Shown in pieces: positions 43,667-52,766 of a stretch of 64,000 nucleotides of DNA. The position numbers were made by a program, and so were the translations under genes. Within the stretch, counting starts at the first letter, position 1, and every line of letters begins with the position of its first letter. Origin of the DNA: an uncultured Lachnospiraceae bacterium. Lineage in GTDB: Bacteria > Bacillota > Clostridia > Lachnospirales > Lachnospiraceae. The notes beneath the pieces were generated by a model. It saw only the letters and a program-made list of their open reading frames with translations, made no database searches and was not told the origin of the DNA. The DNA lies in the NCBI GenBank assembly GCA_947172645.1, contig CAMWBY010000006.1:62001-126000 (forward strand), in the 5' to 3' direction.

Positions 43667-46033
43667 TTATATCCCTTTGAAAAACAAGCTCTGCGTCGAA
43701 GGGAGCGACTCATTGATAGTTGCTGTAATCGGCATGTTTCGAATCCGCTTTGCAGGTGCATATACTGCTGCCGCGGCAGAAACGGTGTCGAATACGACAA
43801 TAACAGCAAGCAAAACGACTGGCAGGCTCCACTGGCTTCCGAAAAACCGTGTAACCAATTTCACATACAAAAAGCGGCTTAAAACAATTCCTATGCCACT
43901 GCCAACAATAAGACCAGAGATAGCGTAAGTAAAGGCTTCCGCAGCAATCATCCGGGTAAGCTGTTCCCCATCCATACCAACCGCCCTCATAGCTCCATAC
44001 TGCTTTATCCGGGCAGTTACACTCATGGAAATGCTGTTGATAATGTTAAACAGCGTAATCATGGCAATGATTGCCATAAAACTATACAGCAGAAATTTTG
44101 TAGCCAGCCAAGTATTGGCATCTTCCTGATTACGCCTGCGATGATCCTCAAAAATAACATTGCTTTCCGTAAGACTGTTGATTTGTTTTACCGTTTCATC
44201 CGCAGCCTTGCCGCTTAATTGTATCCCTATCATACTGTAATTTTCTTCCCCTGTCAGCCGGGTAAAAGTTTCCTGTGAGCAGATGATGCTGTATTCGCTA
44301 GGATACAACCCACTGGATATGCCACATACCACCTCAATCTCCTGTCCCGCTACCTGAATGATGTCTCCAACTTTTATCGGATTATCTTTGTTCAAAACTG
44401 TCATAGCCTTGCCGCTGTCCCCATAAATCTCCGATATATTTCCCTGCACCAGACTATCCTCTGCACAGTCCAGCATATACTGGCTGTATGACGCTATATT
44501 TACATGGTTAATCTCCTGCCGCGAAGAAGCAGCCGGAACATGCTCCATGTAGGAACTGCCCCAAATATGCTCTACACCGGTAATCCCGCCGATGGCATCA
44601 CTTAAGCCCTGAGCCAGTACACACTCATTGGCATAGCCGGCAAGGGTAATATCCGGCTGCCATGACCGCATTACGGGAAACAGTTCATACCCAAAATCCA
44701 ACCCTACTGAAATGCAGAGAAATAATATAATACTGAGCGAAAAGCTGGCTGTCAATAAAAACCAGTTCTTCTTAGATACTGTTGCATGGTGGATACCCAG
44801 TGTCCTTTCAACCTTTCTGATATTCCGTTTTGTTATGTGACGTACAGAAACCGCCGTATCCGAATTTCCGGAAACCGCTGCCATCGGGGAAACTTTAGAC
44901 GCACGTTTTGCAGGAGACTGCGCTGCCAGCAGGACAGTTACAATTCCAACCGTCGCGCCGCTGACCAGTCCAACAGGGCTTAAGGCAAATACCGGCATAG
45001 ATGCAAATTCACCGCCAATTCCATAACGGAGCAATGCACAAATCCCCCATTCAATTGCCGTACCTATGATCAATCCAACAGGCACAGCCGTTTTGCACCA
45101 ATTTAACGCTTCCAGCCGTACATACCGGATAATCTGCTGGCGGCTTGCACCAATACAGCGCATCATTCCAAAAAATTTTGTCCGCTGCGCCACGTTGCTG
45201 TTCATACTGCCGGAAATCATCAGTACGCCCGCCAATAATACTAAAACGAACAAGACTACCGCTATTCCGTAAATATTTTTCATGGATTCATTGCTGCTTT
45301 GTCCGGCAAGACCCATAATTGCTGTGTTTTCCGAAATATCTTCCTCCGGCAAATCATATTGCTGTCTGATTTCCGAGGTGATACCGGATGCCTTTGACAC
45401 ATCCTGAAATTGAATATAACAACTTGGGTTGAGCGGAATATGGTTTTGTTCCATGATTGAAATATACGCATCCCGCGTCATATATACGGCAACCAGATAG
45501 GTCTGCCCCTGATAAGTATCAGCGTCATCCGACCCAAAACCGCATACCGTAAAATCCATATCCCCCGAAGGTATTTTCACCGTCACATGGTCGCCAATCT
45601 TTACATCCAACGCAAGGCACGCATTGGAACTGAGCATAATGTCCTTGTCACCCTGCGGCAGACTGCCTTCTTCCAGGGCATTCACAAGCTCTGCCAGATA
45701 AATACGGTCAGCGCCGTATAATGCAGCTTTTTTCTCCCCGATATAGAAAGGCTGGTCGGCGTCTGTGTTAAATGCTTCCGACCAGCCGACAGCGGCAACA
45801 TCTGGACGCTGGCTGATCTCTTCTGCTGTGTCCTGAGAAATATTTTCCAACTGGATATGCCAGTTTCCATGCTTCTGCTTAAGCCCCTCACTTTGATTCC
45901 GAATGAACATATCTGCCACACTGAAAATCGCAGTTACAAGCAATACAGAAATGATAATGCAGAAAATCGTCATACGGTTCTGGCGTCTGTGCACCTTTCC
46001 CGAAATAAGCACAAGGCTTAAATAACTTTTCAT
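43667..46033 (-). CDS. FtsX/MacB-type ABC exporter permease
   Basis: A 788-residue membrane protein with two FtsX repeats: helix 1 (about 18-42), a large extracellular domain, three helices (about 250-375), helix 5 (near 430), a second extracellular domain, and three last helices. These exporters move peptides or lipids, or act in antimicrobial-peptide sensing. The ATG at 46033 overlaps the ATPase stop (ATGA), with GGAGGT upstream. It belongs with the upstream ATPase and two-component system. Confidence 0.92.
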   Translation of the reverse strand: MKSYLSLVLISGKVHRRQNRMTIFCIIISVLLVTAIFSVADMFIRNQSEGLKQKHGNWHIQLENISQDTAEEISQRPDVAAVGWSEAFNTDADQPFYIGEKKAALYGADRIYLAELVNALEEGSLPQGDKDIMLSSNACLALDVKIGDHVTVKIPSGDMDFTVCGFGSDDADTYQGQTYLVAVYMTRDAYISIMEQNHIPLNPSCYIQFQDVSKASGITSEIRQQYDLPEEDISENTAIMGLAGQSSNESMKNIYGIAVVLFVLVLLAGVLMISGSMNSNVAQRTKFFGMMRCIGASRQQIIRYVRLEALNWCKTAVPVGLIIGTAIEWGICALLRYGIGGEFASMPVFALSPVGLVSGATVGIVTVLLAAQSPAKRASKVSPMAAVSGNSDTAVSVRHITKRNIRKVERTLGIHHATVSKKNWFLLTASFSLSIILFLCISVGLDFGYELFPVMRSWQPDITLAGYANECVLAQGLSDAIGGITGVEHIWGSSYMEHVPAASSRQEINHVNIASYSQYMLDCAEDSLVQGNISEIYGDSGKAMTVLNKDNPIKVGDIIQVAGQEIEVVCGISSGLYPSEYSIICSQETFTRLTGEENYSMIGIQLSGKAADETVKQINSLTESNVIFEDHRRRNQEDANTWLATKFLLYSFMAIIAMITLFNIINSISMSVTARIKQYGAMRAVGMDGEQLTRMIAAEAFTYAISGLIVGSGIGIVLSRFLYVKLVTRFFGSQWSLPVVLLAVIVVFDTVSAAAAVYAPAKRIRNMPITATINESLPSTQSLFFKGI

Positions 46034-46713
46034 TCCCTGCACCTCCCTAAATCAGTAAGTTTCCCGTCTGACACCTGCAGGATACGGTCTGCCGTCTGTG
46101 CAATACTGCGGCTGTGCGTAATCATAATAATTGTCTGCTCATACTTTTTTGATGCTTCTTTTAACAGCGCAATCACTTCGCTGGTATTTAGCGAGTCTAA
46201 ATTTCCCGTCGGCTCGTCCGCAAGGATTAAAGCCGGGCGGGTAAACAAAGCGCGTCCAATCGCCACTCTCTGCTGCTGTCCGCCGGACAACTGACTGGGC
46301 AGATGATTCCGGCGTTCTTTCAAATTCAATACATCCAGTAAATCCTCCAGATATTTTTTGTTTGGCTTCTGGTAATCCAAAAGTACCGGAAAGATAATAT
46401 TCTGCTCCACCGTCAGTTCAGGAACAAGGTTAAATGCCTGAAAGATAAATCCAATATTCCGGCGACGGAACACGGTAAGATGCCTTTCTTGCATGGAAAA
46501 CGTATCTTTTCCATCAATCATTACCTTGCCAGAATCAGGCACATCCAATGCGCCCAGCATATTCAGCAGCGTACTTTTGCCGGAACCGGATTCTCCTACT
46601 ACCGCAACAAATTCTCCCTTCGGAACTGAAAAACTGACATTTTTCAAAGCATGGACAGCATTTTCCCCTGCTCCATAAGTTTTTGAAATTCCATTCACTT
46701 CCAATAAATTCAT
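46030..46713 (-). CDS. ABC exporter ATP-binding protein (MacB/LolD type)
   Basis: ATPase of 227 residues with Walker [10 protein letters not shown] (40-48), signature LSGGQQQR, Walker [14 protein letters not shown] and the H-loop TH. It energises the permease encoded immediately downstream with overlapping stop/start. The ATG at 46713 is behind AGGAGG. The two-component system lies 98 bp upstream. Confidence 0.95.
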   Translation of the reverse strand: MNLLEVNGISKTYGAGENAVHALKNVSFSVPKGEFVAVVGESGSGKSTLLNMLGALDVPDSGKVMIDGKDTFSMQERHLTVFRRRNIGFIFQAFNLVPELTVEQNIIFPVLLDYQKPNKKYLEDLLDVLNLKERRNHLPSQLSGGQQQRVAIGRALFTRPALILADEPTGNLDSLNTSEVIALLKEASKKYEQTIIMITHSRSIAQTADRILQVSDGKLTDLGRCRE

Positions 46714-46752
46714 GCTATGCCTCCTGTTACTTTTTTAATCCGATAAAGACAT

Positions 46753-46790
46753 GGGTGTTATTCTTCCTTCAGCAAAGAAGTATAACACCC
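46753..46790 (-). terminator. Hairpin between the kinase and ABC genes
   Basis: GGGTGTTAT (46753-46761) and ATAACACCC (46782-46790) with inner TTCTTC/GAAG pairing. The T-run is weak; it may act as a partial terminator separating sensor from exporter expression. Confidence 0.5.
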
Positions 46791-46811
46791 AATTCTTACT
46801 CTGATATTTCT

Positions 46812-47867
46812 TTAAACCGACAATTCTGTAATGTTCTCCTCCAAAACAAACAAATTGATAATAAAAGCGCTCCCTTTTCCCAAAACACTGTCTACTTTCA
46901 TATTGCCGCCATGCAGTTCAACAATCATCTTTGCCAGAGGCAGCCCAAGTCCAATCCCCTGTGTGTCTTTAGAAAAACGACTGCGGTAAAACCGCTTAAA
47001 AATATGATAGACATCCTCGGAATGTATGCCGCACCCATTATCTTCCACTACAATCTGTAACATATCCGACATCTGTTTCCATTCAACACAAATATGTTTT
47101 CCTGCATCCGTATGGTCAAAAGCATTTTTTACAAGGTTGCTGACCGCTTCTATCATCCATTCACGGTCACAAAAAAGCGTAATATCGTCATCTCCGGAAA
47201 GGATAAGCTCTTTCTGCTCCTGTTTTGCACGATATGCAAAATGCTGTTCAATGTCATGCATTATGTCAGATACATTCTCAACATTTCTCTCCAGTATAAT
47301 CGTTCCGGCATCCAATCTGGTAATTTTCAGCAGATTTTGTACCAATGATTCAATGCGGTCAAGCTCCTGCTCTGACAAAACGGTAAACTCTTTCAGGTCA
47401 GGAAGATTCTCTGTTTCACTTTGTAAAATACCATTATAAATATTAAGAGCGGCAAGCGGCGTTTTCAACTGGTGTGAAATATCCGATATGGTATCCTTCA
47501 GAAATTCCTTTGCCCGAAGTTCGCTCTCCGTATGTGCGTTCAATACTGTCACTAATGTATTAACCGAATGGAAAAGCCTGTACATTTCACCCTCGTCATC
47601 ACATTCAACACGGGCATCCGTATCTCCTGTAAGGTAATCATCTATTTCTGCCACTGCTGTTTCCATGATTTTATACTGCTTATGAAAGTAACATAAGCTA
47701 AGAAACAGAATCCCACATCCCATAAACAGAGAAAGAATAAAGAGTGCAAGCGGACAATTCCCGTGAAATCTCCACAATATAACCTGTGACAGAATCGTAT
47801 TGCAAAATAAAAACAGGGATATTCCGATAAATAGTGCCTTAATATTTTTGTTTGTAAATATCCTCAT
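46812..47867 (-). CDS. Sensor histidine kinase with short extracellular loop
   Basis: Kinase of 351 residues with two membrane helices (about 11-31 and 40-60) joined by only about eight residues, the intramembrane-sensing layout of cell-envelope stress kinases. The phospho-acceptor is His 132 in SHQLKTPLAAL; the ATPase boxes NLVKNAFDH, VEDNGCGI and GIGLGLPLAK follow. It lies 13 bp after the response regulator. The neighbouring ABC exporter suggests sensing of a peptide antibiotic. Confidence 0.93.
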   Translation of the reverse strand: MRIFTNKNIKALFIGISLFLFCNTILSQVILWRFHGNCPLALFILSLFMGCGILFLSLCYFHKQYKIMETAVAEIDDYLTGDTDARVECDDEGEMYRLFHSVNTLVTVLNAHTESELRAKEFLKDTISDISHQLKTPLAALNIYNGILQSETENLPDLKEFTVLSEQELDRIESLVQNLLKITRLDAGTIILERNVENVSDIMHDIEQHFAYRAKQEQKELILSGDDDITLFCDREWMIEAVSNLVKNAFDHTDAGKHICVEWKQMSDMLQIVVEDNGCGIHSEDVYHIFKRFYRSRFSKDTQGIGLGLPLAKMIVELHGGNMKVDSVLGKGSAFIINLFVLEENITELSV

Positions 47868-47880
47868 AAATTACACCCCA

Positions 47881-48564
47881 TCAAATAATATTCCACTTAT
47901 ATCCCATACGTCTTACGGTCAAAATCATTTGCGGTTCGCTGGGATTGTCCTCAACTTTTGTCCGCAGTCTGCGGATATAGACATTCAGCGTATTGTTATC
48001 TATATAATTTCCTTCCTTATCCCATAGGTTTTCTAAAATCTGCTCTTTAGAAAGCACCACACCCGGATTTCGCATAAACAGACACAGCAGCTTATACTCT
48101 CCTGCCGTCAAATCCAAGAGTTCTCCATTTTTATAAACCTTTCCCTGTGTCAAAATCGCCTTTAAACCATTAGAATGAATTTCTGTATCTGTCTGGCTAA
48201 AATCACCCGCACGCCTTAACAGCGCATTTATCCGGGATAGCAGCACTCCCAATTTAAAAGGTTTTGTAATATAGTCATCACCACCCATATCCAGTCCCAT
48301 AATAATATTGACTTCCTCATCTGATGCTGTCAGAAAAATAATTGGTACTTTTGAAGTCTGGCGGACTTTTTCGCATATTTCAAAACCGGAACCGTCAGGA
48401 AGTGAAACATCTAGGATTAGCAAGTCATACTTCCCCTCCGCCCAGACAGTATCCACTTCTTTTATCGTCCTTGCCACTTCCAATCCATAGCCGCCCTTGC
48501 GGAGTGCGAAGGAAAGCCCGTTAATCAGGCTTAAATCATCTTCCAGCAATAATATATTACTCAT
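47881..48564 (-). CDS. OmpR-family response regulator
   Basis: Receiver domain with phospho-acceptor Asp 52 (LDVSLPDGSG) and the conserved Lys in DYITKPF near residue 100, followed by an OmpR-type winged helix (NTLNVYIRRLRTKVE). Length 227 with the ATG at 48564 behind AAGGGG. It is the first gene of the leftward sensor-exporter run; it likely drives the ABC genes and itself. Confidence 0.94.
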   Translation of the reverse strand: MSNILLLEDDLSLINGLSFALRKGGYGLEVARTIKEVDTVWAEGKYDLLILDVSLPDGSGFEICEKVRQTSKVPIIFLTASDEEVNIIMGLDMGGDDYITKPFKLGVLLSRINALLRRAGDFSQTDTEIHSNGLKAILTQGKVYKNGELLDLTAGEYKLLCLFMRNPGVVLSKEQILENLWDKEGNYIDNNTLNVYIRRLRTKVEDNPSEPQMILTVRRMGYKWNII

Positions 48565-48926
48565 AATCCTGCCCCTTTCTTTTTCCCACATACCCATTAA
48601 CTGGCTTCTTTACATATAATATACCTCTATCATTTTTACTCTCTTTTCCAAAATTCACAAATATGATTATATATGTTAGAACAAAAGTTAGCAACAGAAC
48701 AGACACGAAACCAGACTGTTGCAAACCGGAATATCAGGAGCTGACTGCACAGAAAAAGAACTGACCGCCACATGCAAAAACTGTGGAAAAGAGCTAAAAT
48801 CGCTGAACCGGAAACCTGAGAACCTGAACCAGTATTTAGGGCGCACAGAGCCGCCAAAAAGCGCACAGGAACAGCCATGCCAAGCAAAAAAAGCGTCATG
48901 GTAATGCCGAAGGCGGCGGAATCCAC

Positions 48927-48953
48927 AAAAAAATAGGAGTGCCGAAGCACCCC
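48927..48953 (-). terminator. Rho-independent terminator with TTCG loop
   Basis: Minus strand GGGGTGC-TTCG-GCACTCC (one G-T pair) then TATTTTTTT. No leftward gene ends right before it; it may stop read-through from the peptide locus and hemZ before the response regulator. Both strands at 48600-48926 stay open for about 60-100 codons but I see no convincing gene there. Confidence 0.75.
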
Positions 48954-48969
48954 CATTCCCTAAACCCTC

Positions 48970-48998
48970 TTGCAAAATTCGCAGTGTTGGTTTATAAT
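48970..48998 (+). promoter_or_regulatory. Promoter of antisense RNA B
   Basis: TTGCAA (48970-48975), exactly 17 bp, TATAAT (48993-48998). Confidence 0.75.
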
Positions 48999-49004
48999 CA
49001 TCTT

Positions 49005-49051
49005 AGAAGCCGAAGGATATTGGAACGTCCGACGGTTGTACAATCGGAAAC
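49005..49051 (+). repeat. 47-bp imperfect direct repeat, copy 1
   Basis: Same as 49756-49802 at about 39 of 47 positions, including the core CCGACGGTT and ACAATCGGAAAC. Here it is the 5' end of antisense RNA B. Confidence 0.75.
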
Positions 49052-49115
49052 TTATAATGCGTTAAAAATCAACGGATTACAGGCTATCCCCTATTGCAGT
49101 AGAGGATAGCCTTTT
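49005..49115 (+). ncRNA. Predicted antisense RNA B (type I antitoxin-like)
   Basis: About 110 nt. The 5' end carries the stem TCCGA/TCGGA around CGGTTGTACAA, and the 3' end is the AGGCTATCC/GGATAGCCT hairpin followed by TTTT. It reaches the 3' untranslated region of the 27-residue peptide gene on the opposite strand. Its first 47 nt recur, decayed, at 49756-49802. Prediction only. Confidence 0.65.
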
Positions 49116-49120
49116 CCGTT
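49064..49120. terminator. Bidirectional terminator of toxin B and antisense RNA B
   Basis: Inner stem AGGCTATCC (49081-49089) / GGATAGCCT (49104-49112), outer stem AACGGA (49071-49076) / TCCGTT (49115-49120). TTTTT follows on the minus strand and TTTT is embedded on the plus strand. Confidence 0.75.
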
Positions 49121-49202
49121 ACTTGCGGTTGTTTCTGTTGTCTAAGTATGTTAATGCTGCGAAAATGACCAACAGCAGTGTAAGTATCTCAAGTGTGTTC
49201 AT
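49119..49202 (-). CDS. Holin-like toxin peptide, 27 residues
   Basis: MNTLEILTLLLVIFAALTYL with a polar tail DNRNNRK: one membrane helix (about 4-20) and a charged end, the shape of type I membrane toxins. The ATG at 49202 has the full consensus AAAGGAGGT upstream. A promoter with TATAAT at 49274-49279 precedes it by about 70 bp, and an antisense RNA runs opposite. Similar in layout, not in sequence, to the 31-residue peptide at 29129. Confidence 0.7.
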   Translation of the reverse strand: MNTLEILTLLLVIFAALTYLDNRNNRK

Positions 49203-49209
49203 ACCGACC

Positions 49210-49231
49210 TCCTTTCCGTTTCCAGAAAGGA
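49210..49231 (-). promoter_or_regulatory. Leader hairpin that can hide the toxin B ribosome binding site
   Basis: On the minus strand TCCTTTC pairs exactly with GAAAGGA, part of AAAGGAGGT, with an eight-base loop. The same design is seen at 29230-29270. Confidence 0.65.
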
Positions 49232-49273
49232 CAACCGCAGACTATCCCTACCTGCTCTAATCTGACTAAGAGA

Positions 49274-49279
49274 ATTATA
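49274..49279 (-). promoter_or_regulatory. -10 element of toxin B
   Basis: TATAAT on the minus strand; the -35 region is poor (TAGCAT at 17 bp). Confidence 0.5.
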
Positions 49280-49755
49280 GCACGTTATGCCGAATAATGC
49301 TATATAAGATTTGCGTTAATCACTCCGCTGCTTCCAATGCCACCTCTGCAAATCCCGCTTGAAACTGTGGGGTTGTTGCTCGTTTTTGCTTTCTGCCATA
49401 AATCTGCTTCTTTACATAAAAATAGAGCGCATAGTTTATTTGGAAAAATGAAAACTTATCGTTTCAGCATTTTAACCCACTTTGTTGTCTGTGGGAATAA
49501 AAACAGACTGTCCACAAATATACAAAAACTGTTTTCCAACCTGCACCAATCTCAACTATATCTGTATACCTTGTATGGCTGTCATCTATTTTTCAAGTAT
49601 AATCTTATGATTCCAAACAGGAACATACTTATTACCCTTATTTGTAAATATCCCTTTATCTAAACCAAAGCGGACAAACAGACATTTTTCTAACAGTCAT
49701 CATTTTCACATAGTCCTAACTTTCAATCTATTTCATTTAACAGAATACCACACTG

Positions 49756-49802
49756 AGAAGTCGAAGGATTCTAGCATGTCCGACGGTTATACAATCGGAA
49801 AC
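49756..49802 (+). repeat. 47-bp imperfect direct repeat, copy 2 (decayed)
   Basis: Second copy of the antisense RNA B 5' end. At the same distances upstream lie TTTCAA (49721-49726) and AATACC (49744-49749), a broken form of the TTGCAA/TATAAT promoter of copy 1. It ends 11 bp before the hemZ stop. Positions 49283-49755 hold no gene I can support. Confidence 0.7.
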
Positions 49803-49812
49803 AATAACCCAA

Positions 49813-51291
49813 TCAGCAACCGCCTAGAAGCCGCTTCTTCCGCTCAATCATTTCCCCGATTCTCTCGATATACTGCGCCACATCCTTCACATTATCGCTC
49901 CGTTCAATGCGTCCTCCCGGGAACACTCTTTTCGTAATCGAACCTGCGCCAAGTGCAACGATGGTCTGCATCTCCTCCATAATCAGAATGTTGTAAATCC
50001 CATACTTACCTGCCACAGAATAACCCACATTCTCAAAATTGCCGGACATATTCTTCTGTCGGTACAGATAATAAGGTTCCATGCCCATAGCGCGAGCCCC
50101 TGCCGCCGCAATCCCCATGGTCTCTTCCGTATTGTTATAGGCGGTGACACCGTTTTCTTCTATCCACTTATGTAAACCAGAAGCCCGCTTCACCGCAAGA
50201 GAATGCACCGTCAGAGAATCCGGGGCCAACGCCGTAATTGCCTCAATGGTTGCCCGCACATCTTCCCCCGTCTCCCCGGGAAGCCCTAAAATAATATCCA
50301 TATTGATATTGTCAAAGCCAACCTTACGCGCAAGCCAATAAGCCTCTTCCACCTGCGCAACCGTATGCTGCCTGCCGATAAGCCGGAGGGTCTCTTCTTT
50401 CATCGTCTGGGGGTTGACAGATATCCTCGTCACACCATGCCTGTACAACACCCGCAGCTTATCCTCCGTAATGCTGTCCGCACGTCCTGCCTCCACCGTA
50501 AACTCCTGCACATTACTAAAATCAAAGATGTTCTTGAGGCTGGTAATGAGCCTGTCCAACTCCTCCGGGGACAAAGAACTGGGCGTGCCGCCGCCGATAT
50601 AGACAGTATCCAGTATTCTTCCTTCCTGTATGTGCGCCACCGCCTCCATTTCCCGTTCAAGGGCTGTCAGGTAATCCGCCACCCGCTCCTTCCATATACC
50701 AATCGGATAAGAAGTAAAGGAACAATAGAGACAAGTCGTAGGGCAGAACGGTATCCCGATATAGAGACTGTAGCCATTCTCGTAATGCAGCCGGCTTAGG
50801 ATTTTCTGTTCCCGTCTGGCAATATCGATGCCTAACCGAATTTTTTCTTCACTGACAAAATGCTCCCCTCGCAAAAATTCCGCCACGTCTTCTTCGCTTT
50901 TTCCATGCTCCAACATCGTCATGGCAATCTTCGTCGGACGGATGCCAGTCAAGTTTCCCCATGGGAGCGACATGCCGGTTTCTTCCTGCAAAGCAGTGTA
51001 TAGAAAACGTTTAAACGCATCTTTATATTCGGACGTTCCCTCTTGCTCTCTATGGCTCTCCCGCCACGTATAAACATGGGAACCCCCTTCATCCGTCAAA
51101 CGATGGACGATAAACCTGACTTCTTCCTCATCAAATTCCAGTTCCATCACCGGAATAATATCCCATATTCTCCTGTCCTTCACCACCGATTCCGGCGTCA
51201 GGACTTTCAGCTCCCACGCCGGATAGAATGCTTTCACCAGTGCATGGATATCGTATTCGTATTTCGCCTTGTTACTTTTTAATATGTGCAA
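49813..51291 (-). CDS. hemZ: Coproporphyrinogen dehydrogenase HemZ-like radical SAM protein
   Basis: Radical SAM protein of the HemN superfamily, 492 residues, with motif C183-x3-C187-x2-C190 (PFCPTTCLYC), the SAM-binding GGGTPSSL, and a HemN-like C-terminal part. The N-terminal 170 residues are a HemZ-specific domain. In Clostridia without a haem pathway the true substrate is unclear. The start is TTG at 51291 with a weak binding site; no better start is visible. The 143-bp upstream gap is plain. Confidence 0.9.
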   Translation of the reverse strand: MHILKSNKAKYEYDIHALVKAFYPAWELKVLTPESVVKDRRIWDIIPVMELEFDEEEVRFIVHRLTDEGGSHVYTWRESHREQEGTSEYKDAFKRFLYTALQEETGMSLPWGNLTGIRPTKIAMTMLEHGKSEEDVAEFLRGEHFVSEEKIRLGIDIARREQKILSRLHYENGYSLYIGIPFCPTTCLYCSFTSYPIGIWKERVADYLTALEREMEAVAHIQEGRILDTVYIGGGTPSSLSPEELDRLITSLKNIFDFSNVQEFTVEAGRADSITEDKLRVLYRHGVTRISVNPQTMKEETLRLIGRQHTVAQVEEAYWLARKVGFDNINMDIILGLPGETGEDVRATIEAITALAPDSLTVHSLAVKRASGLHKWIEENGVTAYNNTEETMGIAAAGARAMGMEPYYLYRQKNMSGNFENVGYSVAGKYGIYNILIMEEMQTIVALGAGSITKRVFPGGRIERSDNVKDVAQYIERIGEMIERKKRLLGGC

Positions 51292-51434
51292 AATGTTGTC
51301 CGTACCTTTCTCTCCCTAAAGTCAAAGCTCTCCGCAAACAACAATGCATCAAGCCTGGCATAATGCCCGCAGAAATAAAAATCTTCTTCGCATACATTTT
51401 AACATAAACCGCAAGATGTTAAAAGACACTATCC

Positions 51435-52766
51435 TCAGTACCCATACCGCTTCCTGTACTTAGCGAACATTACTGCCGACAAAATAAGCGCCATCAGCTC
51501 CGCTGCAGGCGTTGCCAGCCAGATTCCGTTCACTCCCAGAAGCATGGGCAGCACAATCATTGTAATAAGCATGAACACAAAAGACCTGGAGAAGGCAAGG
51601 ACTGCCGAAACTACCCCATTGGACAACGCCGTGAACATTCCGCTTGCAAAAATATTGAAGCCGATAAAAAACAGCGCCACCGTACAAATCCGGTTCCCCG
51701 TCACCGCCAGGCCGTAAACCGAGTTGTCCGGGCGGGCGAATACCGACACAAGAGGCTTTGTCAGAAGGAAAGACGCCGCCACAGTCAGGACGGAAATCAC
51801 TGTAATCACTTTCATGCTCACAGCCACAAGTTTTTTGAGCTTCTCACGGTTTTGTTCCCCATAATAAAAACTGACCATAGGCGCCACCCCATAGGAGTAT
51901 CCCGTATACAAGGAGCTTGCAAACATCAGGACATACATGATAATCGTGACGGCGGCAACGCCGTCCTCTCCCACATAATGAAGCATCGTCCAGTTAAACA
52001 TCATCGTCACAATGCCTGTGACAAGCGCGGTCGCCATCTCCGAACACCCATTGGTCGCAGCGTTCGCAAGAACCCTAAATCGGAAAGCCGGTTTCTTAAA
52101 ATGAAGCAGACTCTTTTTCCTGCTAAAGACAAACAACCCCACCACAGCCGTCACCGAATACCCTAGCCCGGTGGCATACGCCGCGCCGCCAATCCCCATG
52201 CCGAATCCGGCGATAAACACATAGTCCAGTATCATATTCAAGACGCCTCCCGTCACGGAACACACCAGGGAAAGAATCGCCTTTTCGCTTGCAATCATAT
52301 ACAGGGTGAAATTGTTCATCAAAAGAATCGGCACGGTAAATAACAAGTATCGGCTTAAATATTCCACACAGTATCCGGCCACATCCGCAGACAGATTCAT
52401 CCCTGCAAATATTTTTTCCATCAGCATATAACCCAGACCGCACATAACAATGCCCACCGCCACATTCACCAGAATCAGGAACGTAAAATCCTCTTTTGCC
52501 TCTTCCGCTTTCTGCTCTCCCATCTTCTTCATGATAACCGCGCTGCCGCCGGTGGCAAGCATCGTGGAGACGGCGGTGACAAGTTGAATAACCGGTGCGG
52601 TCAAATTAATTGCCGACAGAGCGTTTGTGCCGATTAAATTCGACACAAACAGCCCGTCAACCATCGTGTAAAATGACATGAACACAGTCATTGCTATGGT
52701 CGGTACGGCAAATTTTAATATATTGCTTAGTGTTACCGGCTTTTCATATACATTTTGGTTTTTCAT
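51435..52766 (-). CDS. MATE-family efflux pump (second copy)
   Basis: 443-residue exporter with 12 membrane segments; FMSFYTMVDGLFVSNLIGTNALS near the N-terminus (about 30-52) is typical. It differs clearly from the MATE protein at 32539. Its ATG overlaps the stop of the serine hydrolase (ATGA), with GGAAGGAGG upstream, so the two form an operon behind a MerR-type promoter. Substrate unknown. Confidence 0.92.
   Translation of the reverse strand: MKNQNVYEKPVTLSNILKFAVPTIAMTVFMSFYTMVDGLFVSNLIGTNALSAINLTAPVIQLVTAVSTMLATGGSAVIMKKMGEQKAEEAKEDFTFLILVNVAVGIVMCGLGYMLMEKIFAGMNLSADVAGYCVEYLSRYLLFTVPILLMNNFTLYMIASEKAILSLVCSVTGGVLNMILDYVFIAGFGMGIGGAAYATGLGYSVTAVVGLFVFSRKKSLLHFKKPAFRFRVLANAATNGCSEMATALVTGIVTMMFNWTMLHYVGEDGVAAVTIIMYVLMFASSLYTGYSYGVAPMVSFYYGEQNREKLKKLVAVSMKVITVISVLTVAASFLLTKPLVSVFARPDNSVYGLAVTGNRICTVALFFIGFNIFASGMFTALSNGVVSAVLAFSRSFVFMLITMIVLPMLLGVNGIWLATPAAELMALILSAVMFAKYRKRYGY

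Noticed and set aside
48719..48904. 61-codon rightward frame with a CKNCGK motif
   Set aside because: Zinc-finger-like look but no binding site; at best a remnant of a mobile-element gene.
48636..48956. 106-codon leftward hydrophobic frame
   Set aside because: Its start lies inside a Rho-independent terminator stem, and no binding site is present.
49337..49663. 108-codon rightward frame
   Set aside because: No binding site, low-complexity A+T-rich DNA, nothing recognisable.
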